A stretch of DNA of 64,000 bases from contig NZ_BDBV01000032.1 in assembly GCF_001613165.1 (NCBI RefSeq), positions 1 to 64,000 on the forward strand. The letters run 5' to 3'. The notes under the pieces are model-generated. The model was not told the DNA's origin. It did no database searches and saw nothing but the letters and a program-made list of their open reading frames with translations. This DNA is from Nocardia mexicana NBRC 108244 (GTDB lineage Bacteria > Actinomycetota > Actinomycetes > Mycobacteriales > Mycobacteriaceae). Below, in pieces: positions 50,555-58,849 of this stretch. Every line of letters starts with the position of its first letter. The first letter of the stretch is position 1. A program made the translations under genes and the position numbers.

Positions 50555-51475
50555 ATGTCTTTCGACTTCGACAGCATGCTGGCCAAGATCAAGGGCCGCC
50601 AGTGGGCCCTGGCCGATATCGACTGGGACGCACCGGGCGCCGAGCTCATCGAGCCCGAGCTGCACGCCAAGCTGAAGCCATTCATGGCGGATCTGATGTG
50701 GATCGAGAACGTCGGCGCCCGCGGTTTCGCGGCCATGGCGCAGAAGGCGCCGACCGAGACGCTGAAGGAGATCTACCGCTACTTCCACGCCGAGGAGCAG
50801 CGCCACGCCAACGCCGAACTGGCCCTGATGCGGCGCTGGGGCATGCTCGACGGTGACGAGATCCCGGAGCCGAACATCAACGTCAAGCTGGTGATCGACT
50901 TCCTGGACAAACACTCCGACGAGATGTCGCTGTCGTTCCTGGGCACCGTCATCCCGATGCTCGAGGTGGCGCTGGACGGCGCGCTGATCAAGTTCATCAC
51001 CGACGAGATCGCCGATCCGGTCGCGCAGGAGGTGTTCAAGAAGATCAACGCCGACGAATCCCGGCATCTGGCCACCGATTACGCGGTCATGGAGCTGCTC
51101 GGGCACGCCACGACCCGCAAGCTGTTCATCGACCTGGTCGGCGGCTGGGTGAAGCCGTCGTTCCTCGTCGGCGTGCTCAGCTACGTGCCGCTGCTGAACA
51201 AGATGCGCGACAACATCGTCGAGATGGGCGTCGACGAGGAGAAGCTGTACGCCGCGATGCGGCGGTTCAAGGCCGTCGGCGAGCGCACGCCGATCGCCAA
51301 CCGCGTGCCGATGTACCGGATCGTGAAGATGCACAGCGGCTGGGTGATCAACCGCCGCCACCCCTACCACCTGTTCGCCGACGCCATGGTCAAGCTGACC
51401 GCGCGCGTCCCGGACCGCTTCCTGGGACCGCAGCCGACGTGGTCGAAGGAACTGACCTACGAGCCGGTCGCATGA
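50555..51475 (+). CDS. Ferritin-like diiron protein
   Basis: A 306-residue protein with a helical bundle that carries two metal-type motifs, HAEEQRHANAE (EExxH) and NADESRHLATD (DExxH), with further Glu residues at MWIENVGARG and IPMLEVALDG. This is the pattern of ferritin-like diiron oxygenases, R2-like or aldehyde/fatty acid-modifying proteins. A C-terminal tail of about 90 residues includes WVINRRHPYHLFADAM. Located between the SDR and BVMO genes and overlapping the latter by 4 bp. It may hydroxylate the same hydrophobic substrate; that is inference. Confidence 0.72.
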   Translation: MSFDFDSMLAKIKGRQWALADIDWDAPGAELIEPELHAKLKPFMADLMWIENVGARGFAAMAQKAPTETLKEIYRYFHAEEQRHANAELALMRRWGMLDGDEIPEPNINVKLVIDFLDKHSDEMSLSFLGTVIPMLEVALDGALIKFITDEIADPVAQEVFKKINADESRHLATDYAVMELLGHATTRKLFIDLVGGWVKPSFLVGVLSYVPLLNKMRDNIVEMGVDEEKLYAAMRRFKAVGERTPIANRVPMYRIVKMHSGWVINRRHPYHLFADAMVKLTARVPDRFLGPQPTWSKELTYEPVA

Positions 51476-52989
51476 GTACGGCGAACAAGCCGCTGGACGT
51501 GGCGATCATCGGCGCCGGGTTCGCCGGTATCGGCGCCGCGATCCGGTTGCGGCAGCGGGGGGTCGGCAACTACGCGATCTTCGAGCGCGGGGATCGGGTC
51601 GGCGGCACCTGGCGCGACAACACCTATCCCGGTGCGGCGTGCGATATTCCGTCGCGGCTGTACTCCTACAGCTTCGCGCCCAACCCGGAATGGTCGCAGA
51701 CCTACTCGGGCAGTGCGGAAATCCTCGGCTACATCGAGTCGATGGTGGACGAGTTCGGCATCCGCCCGCAGATTCGCTTCGGCCACACCGTCACCGGGCT
51801 CGTCTACGACGAGGAGAACGGATGGTGGGAGGTCGCCTTCGCCGGTCGTCGCCGAAAGGTGCTGGCGCGCACCGTGGTGCTGGCCGCCGGTCCGCTGGCC
51901 AATGCCGGATTCCCCGACATCCCCGGCATCGACGACTACGAGGGCCACAAGATCCACAGTGCCCGTTGGGATCACGACTACGACTTCGCCGGGAAGAAGG
52001 TGGCCGTGGTCGGCACCGGTGCGAGCGCGGTGCAGATCATTCCCGAACTGGTGCGGCGGGCCGGGTCGGTGAAGGTGTACCAGCGCACGCCCGGCTGGGT
52101 GCTGCCGCGCGTGAACCGGCGCACCAACGCCGTCACCCGGCAGCTGTACCGTCAGGTGCCGCTCACCCAGCGCCTGGCCCGGCAGGCCTGGTTCTGGGGT
52201 CACGAGTCGGTGGCGCTCGGGGTGGTGTGGAATTCGCCGCTGACCCGGGTGGTCGAATCGGTCGCGACGATGCATCTGCGCAGCCAGGTCAGCGATCCGT
52301 GGCTGCGCCGCCAGCTGACGCCCGACTTCCGGGCGGGCTGCAAGCGGTTGCTGCTGAGCAACGACTACTACCCGGCGCTGCAGCGCGAGAACTGCACCCT
52401 GGTGACGTGGCCGATCGCCCGCATCGCCCCGCAGGGGATCCGCACCGCCGAGGGCATCGAACATCGCGCCGACTGCATCGTCTTCGCCACCGGCTTCGAG
52501 GTGTCCAAGCAGGGCACCCCGATCCCGGTGACGGGGCGCGACGGCCGGCTGCTCGCCGACGATTGGGCCGGTGGCGCATACGCACACAAGAGCGTCACCG
52601 TCGCGGGCTACCCGAATCTGTTCCTCACCTTCGGGCCGAATTCGGGCCCCGGGCACAATTCGGCGCTGGTGTACATGGAGGCGCAGATCGACTATCTCAC
52701 CGAGGCGATCGGGCTGGTCGTCGACCGCGGGCTGCGGTCGCTCGAGGTGCGCCGCGATCGGCAGGACCGCTACAACCGGCGGCTGCAGCGGCGGCTGACG
52801 GCCACCACGTGGAACTCCGGATGCCGCAGCTGGTACCTCACCGAGGACGGCTTCAACCCCACCATGTACCCCGGCTTCGGCACCCAGTACACCCGGCAAT
52901 TGGCCCGGGTGGACCCGGACGATTTCGTCCTGACGCCGGGCGCTGCCACGGCGGGGGCGGGCAGTCGGACCGCGGCCGCTGTCGGCTGA
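51472..52989 (+). CDS. Flavin-containing Baeyer-Villiger-type monooxygenase
   Basis: A 505-residue class B flavoprotein monooxygenase. The FAD site is AIIGAGFAGIGAAIRL, the BVMO fingerprint is YEGHKIHSARWDHD (close to FxGxxxHxxxW), and the NADPH site is VVGTGASAVQIIPELV. GFEVSKQGTP and FGPNSGPGHNSALVYMEAQIDYL also match. It converts ketones to esters or lactones using NADPH and oxygen. As last gene of the operon, its ester product can be split by the esterase encoded first. A strong hairpin follows about 70 bp after the stop. Confidence 0.88.
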   Translation: MSTANKPLDVAIIGAGFAGIGAAIRLRQRGVGNYAIFERGDRVGGTWRDNTYPGAACDIPSRLYSYSFAPNPEWSQTYSGSAEILGYIESMVDEFGIRPQIRFGHTVTGLVYDEENGWWEVAFAGRRRKVLARTVVLAAGPLANAGFPDIPGIDDYEGHKIHSARWDHDYDFAGKKVAVVGTGASAVQIIPELVRRAGSVKVYQRTPGWVLPRVNRRTNAVTRQLYRQVPLTQRLARQAWFWGHESVALGVVWNSPLTRVVESVATMHLRSQVSDPWLRRQLTPDFRAGCKRLLLSNDYYPALQRENCTLVTWPIARIAPQGIRTAEGIEHRADCIVFATGFEVSKQGTPIPVTGRDGRLLADDWAGGAYAHKSVTVAGYPNLFLTFGPNSGPGHNSALVYMEAQIDYLTEAIGLVVDRGLRSLEVRRDRQDRYNRRLQRRLTATTWNSGCRSWYLTEDGFNPTMYPGFGTQYTRQLARVDPDDFVLTPGAATAGAGSRTAAAVG

Positions 52990-53058
52990 TGCCGTCGGCG
53001 ATGTCGCGAGCCGATGCCCTTCGACAGGCTCGGCTGGACTAGTGTTCACCGCGATGCG

Positions 53059-53100
53059 GTACCCGCGCCCGGAGATCGGTTCACCTCCGGGCGCGGGTAC
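53059..53100. terminator. Strong 16-bp stem-loop after the BVMO operon
   Basis: A perfect inverted repeat: arms of 16 bp (53059-53074 and 53085-53100, outer end GTACCCGCGC) around a 10-nt loop. It lies between the BVMO gene and the MerR gene. No T-run follows, so it may be a U-less terminator or an mRNA-stabilising hairpin; at this arm length a protein operator is less likely. Confidence 0.5.
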
Positions 53101-53178
53101 TGCGCGTGGTCGGTAGCGGGTGGACGGCCGGGAGTCAGCCGGTCCGATGAGCACAGCGAAGGGACGGGCGAGGCGACG

Positions 53179-53937
53179 ATGACGGAATACCGTATCGACG
53201 ATCTCGCCCGCGCCGCCGGGACCACCAGCCGCAATGTGCGCGCCTATCAGGAGCGCGGGCTGCTGCCGCCCCCGGCCCGGCGGATCGGCCGTGCGCTCAT
53301 CTACGACGATTCGCACCTGGAGCGGCTGCAGATCATCGATACGCTGCTGCAGCGCGGGTTCACCACCGCCCATATCGCCGACTTCATCACCAGCTGGGAG
53401 ACCGGCAAGGATCTCACCGAGGTCCTCGGGCTGCAGCGCGCGGTCACCGCGACGTGGGGGAAAGCCGAAGCGCCGGTCGAGGTTCCGCGCGAGCTGGTCG
53501 AGACCTTCCTCGGCGCGGACGCCAACGACCCCGCGCTGCTCGACCGGCTGGCCGACCTGGATCTGCTTCGCCTGCACGAGGATACGGTGGAATTCACCGA
53601 ACCCCAGCTGCTGGAGACGTTCGCCGAGCTCCACGGCTACGGCTTCGGCCTGCGCGGCGTCGCCGACCTGCACGCCACCGTGGTCGGCCACCTCGACGAC
53701 ATCGCGCACGAGATGGTGGCCGCCGCCCGCAACCACATCGTCGATCGGCACGGGCCGGGCTGGCTGCCCGACACCGGCGCGGAGATCGCCGAAACCACCG
53801 CCATGATCAACCATCTGCGTGACCTCGGCGTCACGGCCGTGCACCGCAGCCTCGCCCGGGCGCTGGACCGGGTGCTGCACGACGAACTGGGCGCCTACCT
53901 CGCCACCGCGGTGGGGCGGCGCGGCGACAACGGCTGA
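53179..53937 (+). CDS. MerR family transcriptional regulator
   Basis: A 252-residue MerR protein. The winged helix is YRIDDLARAAGTTSRNVRAYQERGLLPPPARRIGRALIYDDSHLERLQIIDTLLQRGFTTAHIADFI. A long effector domain of about 160 residues follows, without Cys residues, so it is not a classic metal sensor. The latter part (ELHGYGFGLRGVADLHATVVGHLDDIAHEMV) is helical and resembles other actinobacterial MerR regulators of unknown ligand. The AztD-like gene begins 9 bp after it. Confidence 0.85.
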   Translation: MTEYRIDDLARAAGTTSRNVRAYQERGLLPPPARRIGRALIYDDSHLERLQIIDTLLQRGFTTAHIADFITSWETGKDLTEVLGLQRAVTATWGKAEAPVEVPRELVETFLGADANDPALLDRLADLDLLRLHEDTVEFTEPQLLETFAELHGYGFGLRGVADLHATVVGHLDDIAHEMVAAARNHIVDRHGPGWLPDTGAEIAETTAMINHLRDLGVTAVHRSLARALDRVLHDELGAYLATAVGRRGDNG

Positions 53938-53946
53938 GCCCGCGCC

Positions 53947-55119
53947 GTGTTCGCTCCGCTTCGCTCCCTCGCCGTGCGGGCGCTGTCGCTGACCGGCCTG
54001 CTGATCTCGGCGAGCGCCCTGAGCGGTTGTGGCACAGACGGTCCGGTGTCCGATCACGAGTCCGACCACGCGGCGATCGGCGACCCCATCGCGGTCACTT
54101 TCGACGGCGGGATCTACCTGCTGGACGGGGGGTCTCTCGCGCTGGCCGACGAGGTGAAGCTGGAGGGATTCAACCGCCTGTTTCCGGTCGGCGACGGCCA
54201 CCACCTGATGGTGTCGACCCGGGACGGCTTCCGGGTCCTCGACGCCGTGCACGGCGAGATGGCCGAGATCGCCTTCCCCGCCGCCGAACCCGGCCACGTG
54301 GTGTCGCACGCCGGGCGCGTCACGCTGTTCGCCGACGGCAGCGGCGAGGTCACGATCTTCGATCCGGCGGAGCTCGACGACGGAGCGCCGCGGACCGAGG
54401 TGTATCGGGCCGCCGCACCGCACCACGGCGTGGCGGTCCGGCTGTCCACCGGGGAACTGGTCGTCACGCTCGGCGCCGGGGGCCATCGCACCGGTATCGC
54501 CGTGCTGGACGCCGACCGCAGGGAGATCGCCCGGAACGAGGACTGCCCGGGCGTGCACGGCGAATCCACGGTTCGGGGTGAGGCCGTGGTCCTCGGGTGT
54601 GACAACGGCGCCCTGATCTACCGCGACGGCGTCATCACCAAGGTCGCGGGGCCCGCGCCGGACGGCCGTATCGGCACCCTGGTGGGCACGGACCTCTCGC
54701 CGATCGCGCTCGGCGACTACCGGCGGGGTGCGGAAAACGAACGGCCACAGCAGGTTTCACTGATCGACACCCGGGACGGCAGCCTGCGGCCGGTGGACCT
54801 GGGCACCGGCTACACCTACCGCTCGCTGGCGCGCGGCCCGCGGGGCGAGGGGCTGGTGCTGGGCACCGACGGGCGCATTCACGTCATCGATCCGGTGGCG
54901 GGGGTGGTCGTGGGGCGTATTCCGGTCATCGAGCCCTGGGAGCAGCCGCCGCGGTGGCAGCAGCCGCGCCCGGCGTTGTTCGTGCGCGGCACCGACGCCT
55001 ACGTCTCCGACTCCACGACCCGCAGGGTGACCCGGGTCGATCTGGTCGCACGGACGGTCGAGGCCGCGGCCACCCTGCCCGGTATCCCGAACGAGCTGAT
55101 CGGGACGGTCGGGCGGTAG
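53947..55119 (+). CDS. aztD: Zinc metallochaperone AztD-like lipoprotein
   Basis: A 390-residue beta-propeller lipoprotein. The signal peptide ends at lipobox LSGC (Cys about 27) and is followed by a His/Asp-rich stretch (SDHESDHA). Landmarks of the actinobacterial AztD family are LEGFNRLFPVGDGHHLMVST, EPGHVVSHAGR, APHHGVAVRLSTGELVVTLGAGG, NEDCPGVHGES, LGDYRRGAENERPQQVSLIDT and WQQPRPALFVRG. AztD passes zinc to the binding protein of the AztABC transporter outside the membrane. Neither aztABC nor a Zur-type box was seen here. GTG start, probably cotranscribed with the MerR gene. Confidence 0.8.
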   Translation: MFAPLRSLAVRALSLTGLLISASALSGCGTDGPVSDHESDHAAIGDPIAVTFDGGIYLLDGGSLALADEVKLEGFNRLFPVGDGHHLMVSTRDGFRVLDAVHGEMAEIAFPAAEPGHVVSHAGRVTLFADGSGEVTIFDPAELDDGAPRTEVYRAAAPHHGVAVRLSTGELVVTLGAGGHRTGIAVLDADRREIARNEDCPGVHGESTVRGEAVVLGCDNGALIYRDGVITKVAGPAPDGRIGTLVGTDLSPIALGDYRRGAENERPQQVSLIDTRDGSLRPVDLGTGYTYRSLARGPRGEGLVLGTDGRIHVIDPVAGVVVGRIPVIEPWEQPPRWQQPRPALFVRGTDAYVSDSTTRRVTRVDLVARTVEAAATLPGIPNELIGTVGR

Positions 55120-55126
55120 GCCCGCC

Positions 55127-55444
55127 TCACTGCTGAATGTGGGGCGTTGCGGACCACAGCTCGGCGTTCGGCAGGTCGGCGAGCGTCTCGGTGACATTGT
55201 CATCGATGTGCACGTCGATGCCGTGGCGAGCGAGTTCGGTGGCGACGCGGGCCGCGATCGAGGGGGAGGCGCGATAGTTGAGCACCGCACCGCCCTGCGG
55301 GAACCGCATCTGCACATGGACTGTGTTGGGTATTTCGGCCATTTGCCGCCACATCACCAGGTCGTCGTTGCGGGGTCGTTGTCGCGTAATCGTCGTGCTG
55401 TGGGGTGTCTCGTTGTAGTGCGTCTGCATTATTGCGTCCAGCAT
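55127..55444 (-). CDS. Hypothetical protein, orphan
   Basis: About 105 residues, not recognised. The body reads as alternating strands and helices: TVHVQMRFPQGGAVLNYRASPSIAARVATELARHGIDVHID and a charged C-terminus. A TACACT box lies 16 nt before an ATG preceded by GAAAG; a second ATG 15 nt later is also possible. The DNA upstream is more AT-rich than its surroundings. It converges on the AztD-like gene with a 7-bp gap. It could be a young or horizontally acquired gene. Confidence 0.5.
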   Translation of the reverse strand: MLDAIMQTHYNETPHSTTITRQRPRNDDLVMWRQMAEIPNTVHVQMRFPQGGAVLNYRASPSIAARVATELARHGIDVHIDDNVTETLADLPNAELWSATPHIQQ

Positions 55445-55743
55445 CTTTCGAGCAAACTTCAGTGTAGCGGTCGGACGATCCGGCGTCACCCGGCAGTTTC
55501 GGATGAATCCGGCATTGTCGCCAAATACCAAGCACTTGTTAGGGTTTCGCTTTCACATGGGAGTTTTCGCACCGGCGTGGCGCGACCGGTCTGTTCGGGT
55601 GGCGGCGGCGGACCCGGGCGGTTAAGCTCGTGCCCGAGTTTCGAAAGTGTCTGTCTACCTGGGTGTTTGATGACGCCCGGTGGCGACATGCTGGTAATCC
55701 TCCCTGTCGGTTGGGGCGTGAGGTGCGGGAGTTGGCGGACACA
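55445..55743. other. Divergent intergenic region before the conservon
   Basis: About 300 bp with an AT-richer patch near 55490-55570. It holds the TACACT box of the orphan gene and must hold the conservon promoter. The conservon's first start is uncertain: GTGs at 55723 and 55744 are both possible. No RNA gene or clear operator was recognised. Confidence 0.4.
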
Positions 55744-57363
55744 GTGAAGTCGGCTGGTGCGGAGTCCGATCCGGGGTTCGATGCAGCGTCCGGTGCGGGT
55801 TCCGGCCGGAGTGCCCGCTCCAGCTACTGGGCGCTGGCGGCCTGCGTACTCGTGACCGCGGGCGCCGCGGCCGCCGCGGTGCGCAGCGCGCCCGAGGAAT
55901 TCCGGATCCCCTTGGCGAGCGGCCTGGCCGTCGTGGCGGTGGTGCTGTGTGCCGCGGTCACCGCGGCCGTCTACTACCGCACGCAGGCCGGACAGCACCG
56001 GGACGCGGCGGAGCGGGCGACCGAGGCGAGTTCGGTATCCGCCGCCGAGGCCGCGGCCCGGATCGCCGCCGCCGACGAGGCGATCGCGCGGCACGCGCAC
56101 GAGGAGCAGCGGAGCGAGGGGCGGCGGGTGGCCGCGTTGTCCGCGTTCGCCGGAGCCGCGGGCCGCATGCAGGCGATGACCACCGGCATGCTGGCCGAAC
56201 TGCGCGAGATGGAGCACCGGCACGCGGACTCGCGGGTGCTCGCCGATCTGCTCCAGCTGGACCACCGCACCGCCCAGGCGGGACGGCTGGCCGACAGCAT
56301 CGCCGTGCTCAGCGGCGCCCGGACCGGCCGCCGGTGGGCGAAACCCATTGCCATGGAATCGATCCTGCGCGGCGCGATGGGCCGCGTCGCCGGATATCAG
56401 CGGGTGCGGCTGCGGGCGGTCGCCGGTGTCGGCGTCGCCGGGCACGCCGCCGAGGGCGTGATGCACGCGCTGGCGGAACTGCTCGACAACGCGTGCAACT
56501 TCTCCCCGCCCACCACCGAGGTGCACGTCTACGCCGCCGAGGTTCCGGCCGGCGTGGTGATCACGATCGAGGACAGCGGCCTGGTGATGAGCGAATCGGC
56601 GCTGCGCCGCGCCGAGCGGGCCGTCTCCGGCGCCGACGCCGAAAGCCGTGGGGGAGTGGATCTTTCGTCGCTGACCGGAACCCGGTTCGGGCTCGCGGTG
56701 GTCGGGCACCTGGCGCGCAAGCACGGCCTCACCGTGTCCTACCGGCCGTCGGCCATCGGCGGCACGGCCGTGGTGGTGATCGTGCCGCGGGACCTGATCA
56801 CCCGCGCGGACGGGGTCGATCGGACCTCCGATCGGACGCTGGCGGCAGGCCCGCCCGCCTCGATCACCACACCCGCCTTCGAGACTCGCGAACTGCCGGT
56901 CGCGAATTCGGACGGCACGGCGAGCTTCGGCCGCGACGATGCGGCGTTCTTCGGCCGCGACGGCGACGAGTCCTCCGGCCGGGCTGCGATCTCGCGCGAT
57001 GTTGCGGCAGCCGACGACACGGCAGCGGACAGCAGGGCGGGGCGGCACCGCGGCGCACCCGCGATCATGGAATCGCGACTGCCGAAACGCCGCCGCGGTA
57101 GCACGCTCGCCGCGGTACATCCCGAGGGTGTGCCCGCCGCGAACGGCGCGGCGCCTGCCGCCGCGCCTGTCACACCGGCAGTGTCGCCGCCGACGGCGTC
57201 GGCGATGGGCGCCTTCCAGCGCGCCGTCACGGGCCGCGACCCGGTCGACGAGCAGCCCGAGACCGGGCAAGCCGCGACCGGGAACGCCGTGGCCGCGCAA
57301 CGAACAACCGAGCCAGCCGGGACCGACAACGCTCCCGCCGGCGGAGTGGAGAACGATCGATGA
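55744..57363 (+). CDS. cvnA: Conservon sensor-kinase-like protein CvnA
   Basis: A protein of about 539 residues. Two membrane helices (about residues 23-45 and 55-77) are followed by a coiled-coil-like region rich in Ala/Glu/Arg and a His-containing dimerisation segment (LLQLDHRTAQAGRLADSIAVLSGA). The HATPase domain has its N-box in ALAELLDNACNFSPPTTEV, DSGLVMSESAL, and FGLAVVGHLARKHGLTVSY. The C-terminal 170 residues are low complexity. In conservons CvnA is a receptor-like ATPase at the membrane for the CvnD GTPase. The start could also be the GTG 21 nt upstream. ATGA overlap with cvnB. Confidence 0.85.
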   Translation: MKSAGAESDPGFDAASGAGSGRSARSSYWALAACVLVTAGAAAAAVRSAPEEFRIPLASGLAVVAVVLCAAVTAAVYYRTQAGQHRDAAERATEASSVSAAEAAARIAAADEAIARHAHEEQRSEGRRVAALSAFAGAAGRMQAMTTGMLAELREMEHRHADSRVLADLLQLDHRTAQAGRLADSIAVLSGARTGRRWAKPIAMESILRGAMGRVAGYQRVRLRAVAGVGVAGHAAEGVMHALAELLDNACNFSPPTTEVHVYAAEVPAGVVITIEDSGLVMSESALRRAERAVSGADAESRGGVDLSSLTGTRFGLAVVGHLARKHGLTVSYRPSAIGGTAVVVIVPRDLITRADGVDRTSDRTLAAGPPASITTPAFETRELPVANSDGTASFGRDDAAFFGRDGDESSGRAAISRDVAAADDTAADSRAGRHRGAPAIMESRLPKRRRGSTLAAVHPEGVPAANGAAPAAAPVTPAVSPPTASAMGAFQRAVTGRDPVDEQPETGQAATGNAVAAQRTTEPAGTDNAPAGGVENDR

Positions 57364-57770
57364 CAACGTCCGCGCCGGCGCAGCTGGGCTGGCTGCTCGA
57401 GCAACTGCTGACCCGCACCCCGCAGACCCGGCACGCCCTGCTGCTGTCCAGCGACGGGCTGAAGATCTGCCACACCCAGGAGCTGTCGGTCGACCGGGCC
57501 GATCAGCTGGCCGCCATCGCCGCGGGCATCCAGAGCCTCTCGCACGGCGCGTCCGTCGAATTCGGTTCGGGGCGTAGCGGTGTGCGGCAGTGCATGACCG
57601 AGTTCTACGGCGGCATCCTGTTCATCGTCGAGGCCGGGATGGGCGCGCATATCGCCGTCATCGCCGCCGAGGAGGCCGACGCCGGGCTCGTCGGGCACAA
57701 CATGCGCGAGCTGGTGGAACAACTGGGCGAGTATCTCGCGGCCGCCCCGCGTGGTCGGGGAACGCTATGA
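57360..57770 (+). CDS. cvnB: Conservon roadblock/LC7 protein CvnB
   Basis: A 136-residue roadblock/LC7 domain protein: LGWLLEQLLTRTPQTRHALLLSSDGLKICHTQELSVDRADQLAAIAAGIQSLSHGAS followed by GGILFIVEAGMGAHIAVIAAEEADAGLVGHNMRELVEQLGEYL. In Streptomyces conservons CvnB interacts with CvnD as a GTPase-activating or scaffold partner on the membrane complex. It overlaps cvnA by 4 bp, and its ATGA stop is the left end of a MIRU-like element. Confidence 0.9.
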   Translation: MTTSAPAQLGWLLEQLLTRTPQTRHALLLSSDGLKICHTQELSVDRADQLAAIAAGIQSLSHGASVEFGSGRSGVRQCMTEFYGGILFIVEAGMGAHIAVIAAEEADAGLVGHNMRELVEQLGEYLAAAPRGRGTL

Positions 57771-57847
57771 GCGAGCTTGCGAGTGAATCAAGAGGCCAGC
57801 GTGCATTACGAATGGCGGAGCCGAGCGCCAGCGAGGTGCAGCCATGA
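57767..57847 (+). repeat. 77-bp MIRU-like element between cvnB and cvnC
   Basis: The element runs from the ATGA at the cvnB stop to the ATGA at the cvnC start, exactly 77 bp from one ATGA to the next. It encodes a 26-residue frame (begins MSELASES, ends SEVQP) whose start overlaps the upstream stop and whose stop overlaps the downstream start. That size, the ATGA boundaries and the coupled mini-ORF are the known features of mycobacterial interspersed repetitive units such as that in senX3-regX3. It preserves translational coupling across the insertion. Confidence 0.7.
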
Positions 57848-58236
57848 GTAGATCGGTCCGGGACGAGAGCCCGGACCGGCTGTACACGCTGACCGGAGGC
57901 CGCGCCAAGCCCGATTCGGACGCGTTCGATCTGGTCACTCTCGTTGTCAGCGAATGCGATCCGACCCCGGGCATGCAGTCGGAGCTGGTGGCCATCCTGG
58001 ATATGTGCCGCGCCCCGACCGCCGTGGTCGAGATCGCCGCGGAGCTGCGCGTGCCGGTCGGCATCGCGACCGTGCTGCTGGCCGACCTGCTGCACGCGGG
58101 CCGGATCACCGTGCGCCATCCGCATACGGGTGTGCCCGGGAACCGCGGTGACACAGCGCATTCCGGTGACACATGGGTTTCGGTAACAGACGCCGCCACT
58201 TTGGAGAAGGTGCTCGTTGGACTCCGTCAGCTTTGA
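57844..58236 (+). CDS. cvnC: Conservon DUF742 protein CvnC
   Basis: A 130-residue DUF742 protein: DRLYTLTGGRAKPDSDAFDLVTLVV near the start, then LDMCRAPTAVVEIAAELRVPVGIATVLLADLLHAGRITV, a winged-helix-like module found only in conservon proteins. It is a member of the CvnA-D complex, with no known enzymatic activity. It starts with the ATG at the right end of the MIRU-like element and overlaps the cvnD gene by 20 bp. Confidence 0.9.
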   Translation: MSRSVRDESPDRLYTLTGGRAKPDSDAFDLVTLVVSECDPTPGMQSELVAILDMCRAPTAVVEIAAELRVPVGIATVLLADLLHAGRITVRHPHTGVPGNRGDTAHSGDTWVSVTDAATLEKVLVGLRQL

Positions 58237-58849
58237 TCAGCCACCGGCCCGGGCCGACGCGCCGCTGGACAGCACCGTCAGCCAGGGGCTGAAGATCGTC
58301 ATCGTGGGCGGATTCGGCGTCGGGAAGACGACGATGGTCCGCTCGGTCAGCGAGATCCGTCCCCTCGACACCGAGGCGACGATGACGAATGTCGGTGTCG
58401 GCGTGGACGATCCGATCGGGGCGCCGGGCAAGTCGACCACCACGGTCGCCTTCGACTTCGGCCGCATCACCCTCGACGCCGAGAATGTGCTGTACCTGTT
58501 CGGCGCGCCGGGCCAGGAGCGGTTCTGGTTCCTGTGGGACCGCCTGTTCGGCGGCGCCCTCGGCGCCATCGTGCTGGTCGACCCCCGCCGCATCACCGAC
58601 TGCTGGTACGCCATCGACCGGCTGGAACATCAGGGCACCCGATTCGTGGTGGCGTGCAACGACTTCGGCGGTCAGATATTTCATCCGGACGAGATCCGCG
58701 AGGCCCTGGACCTCGATCCGCAGGTGCCGCTGCTCGACTGCGACGCCCGCTCCCGGAACTCGTGCAAGCGCGTGCTGATCACCCTGGTCGAACATCTCCA
58801 TACCGCCGCCCGCAATGCCGCCGCCCGCATCCCGGAGACCGCGTCATGA
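58217..58849 (+). CDS. cvnD: Conservon small GTPase CvnD
   Basis: A 210-residue Ras-like GTP-binding protein of the conservon type: P-loop VGGFGVGKTTMV, the switch region PLDTEATMTNVG, the G3-like LYLFGAPGQERFWFLWDRLF, and the base-specific loop VVACNDFGG where NKxD is usual. It is the signal switch of the complex, as in Streptomyces cvn9. The start is TTG, supported by GGAGAAGG 6 nt upstream, and the gene overlaps cvnC. Confidence 0.9.
   Translation: MDSVSFDQPPARADAPLDSTVSQGLKIVIVGGFGVGKTTMVRSVSEIRPLDTEATMTNVGVGVDDPIGAPGKSTTTVAFDFGRITLDAENVLYLFGAPGQERFWFLWDRLFGGALGAIVLVDPRRITDCWYAIDRLEHQGTRFVVACNDFGGQIFHPDEIREALDLDPQVPLLDCDARSRNSCKRVLITLVEHLHTAARNAAARIPETAS

Noticed and set aside
51457..54558. 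1033-residue open frame on the minus strand
   Set aside because: Antisense to the BVMO, MerR and AztD-like genes, all of which have clear motifs and good starts. It has no start signal.
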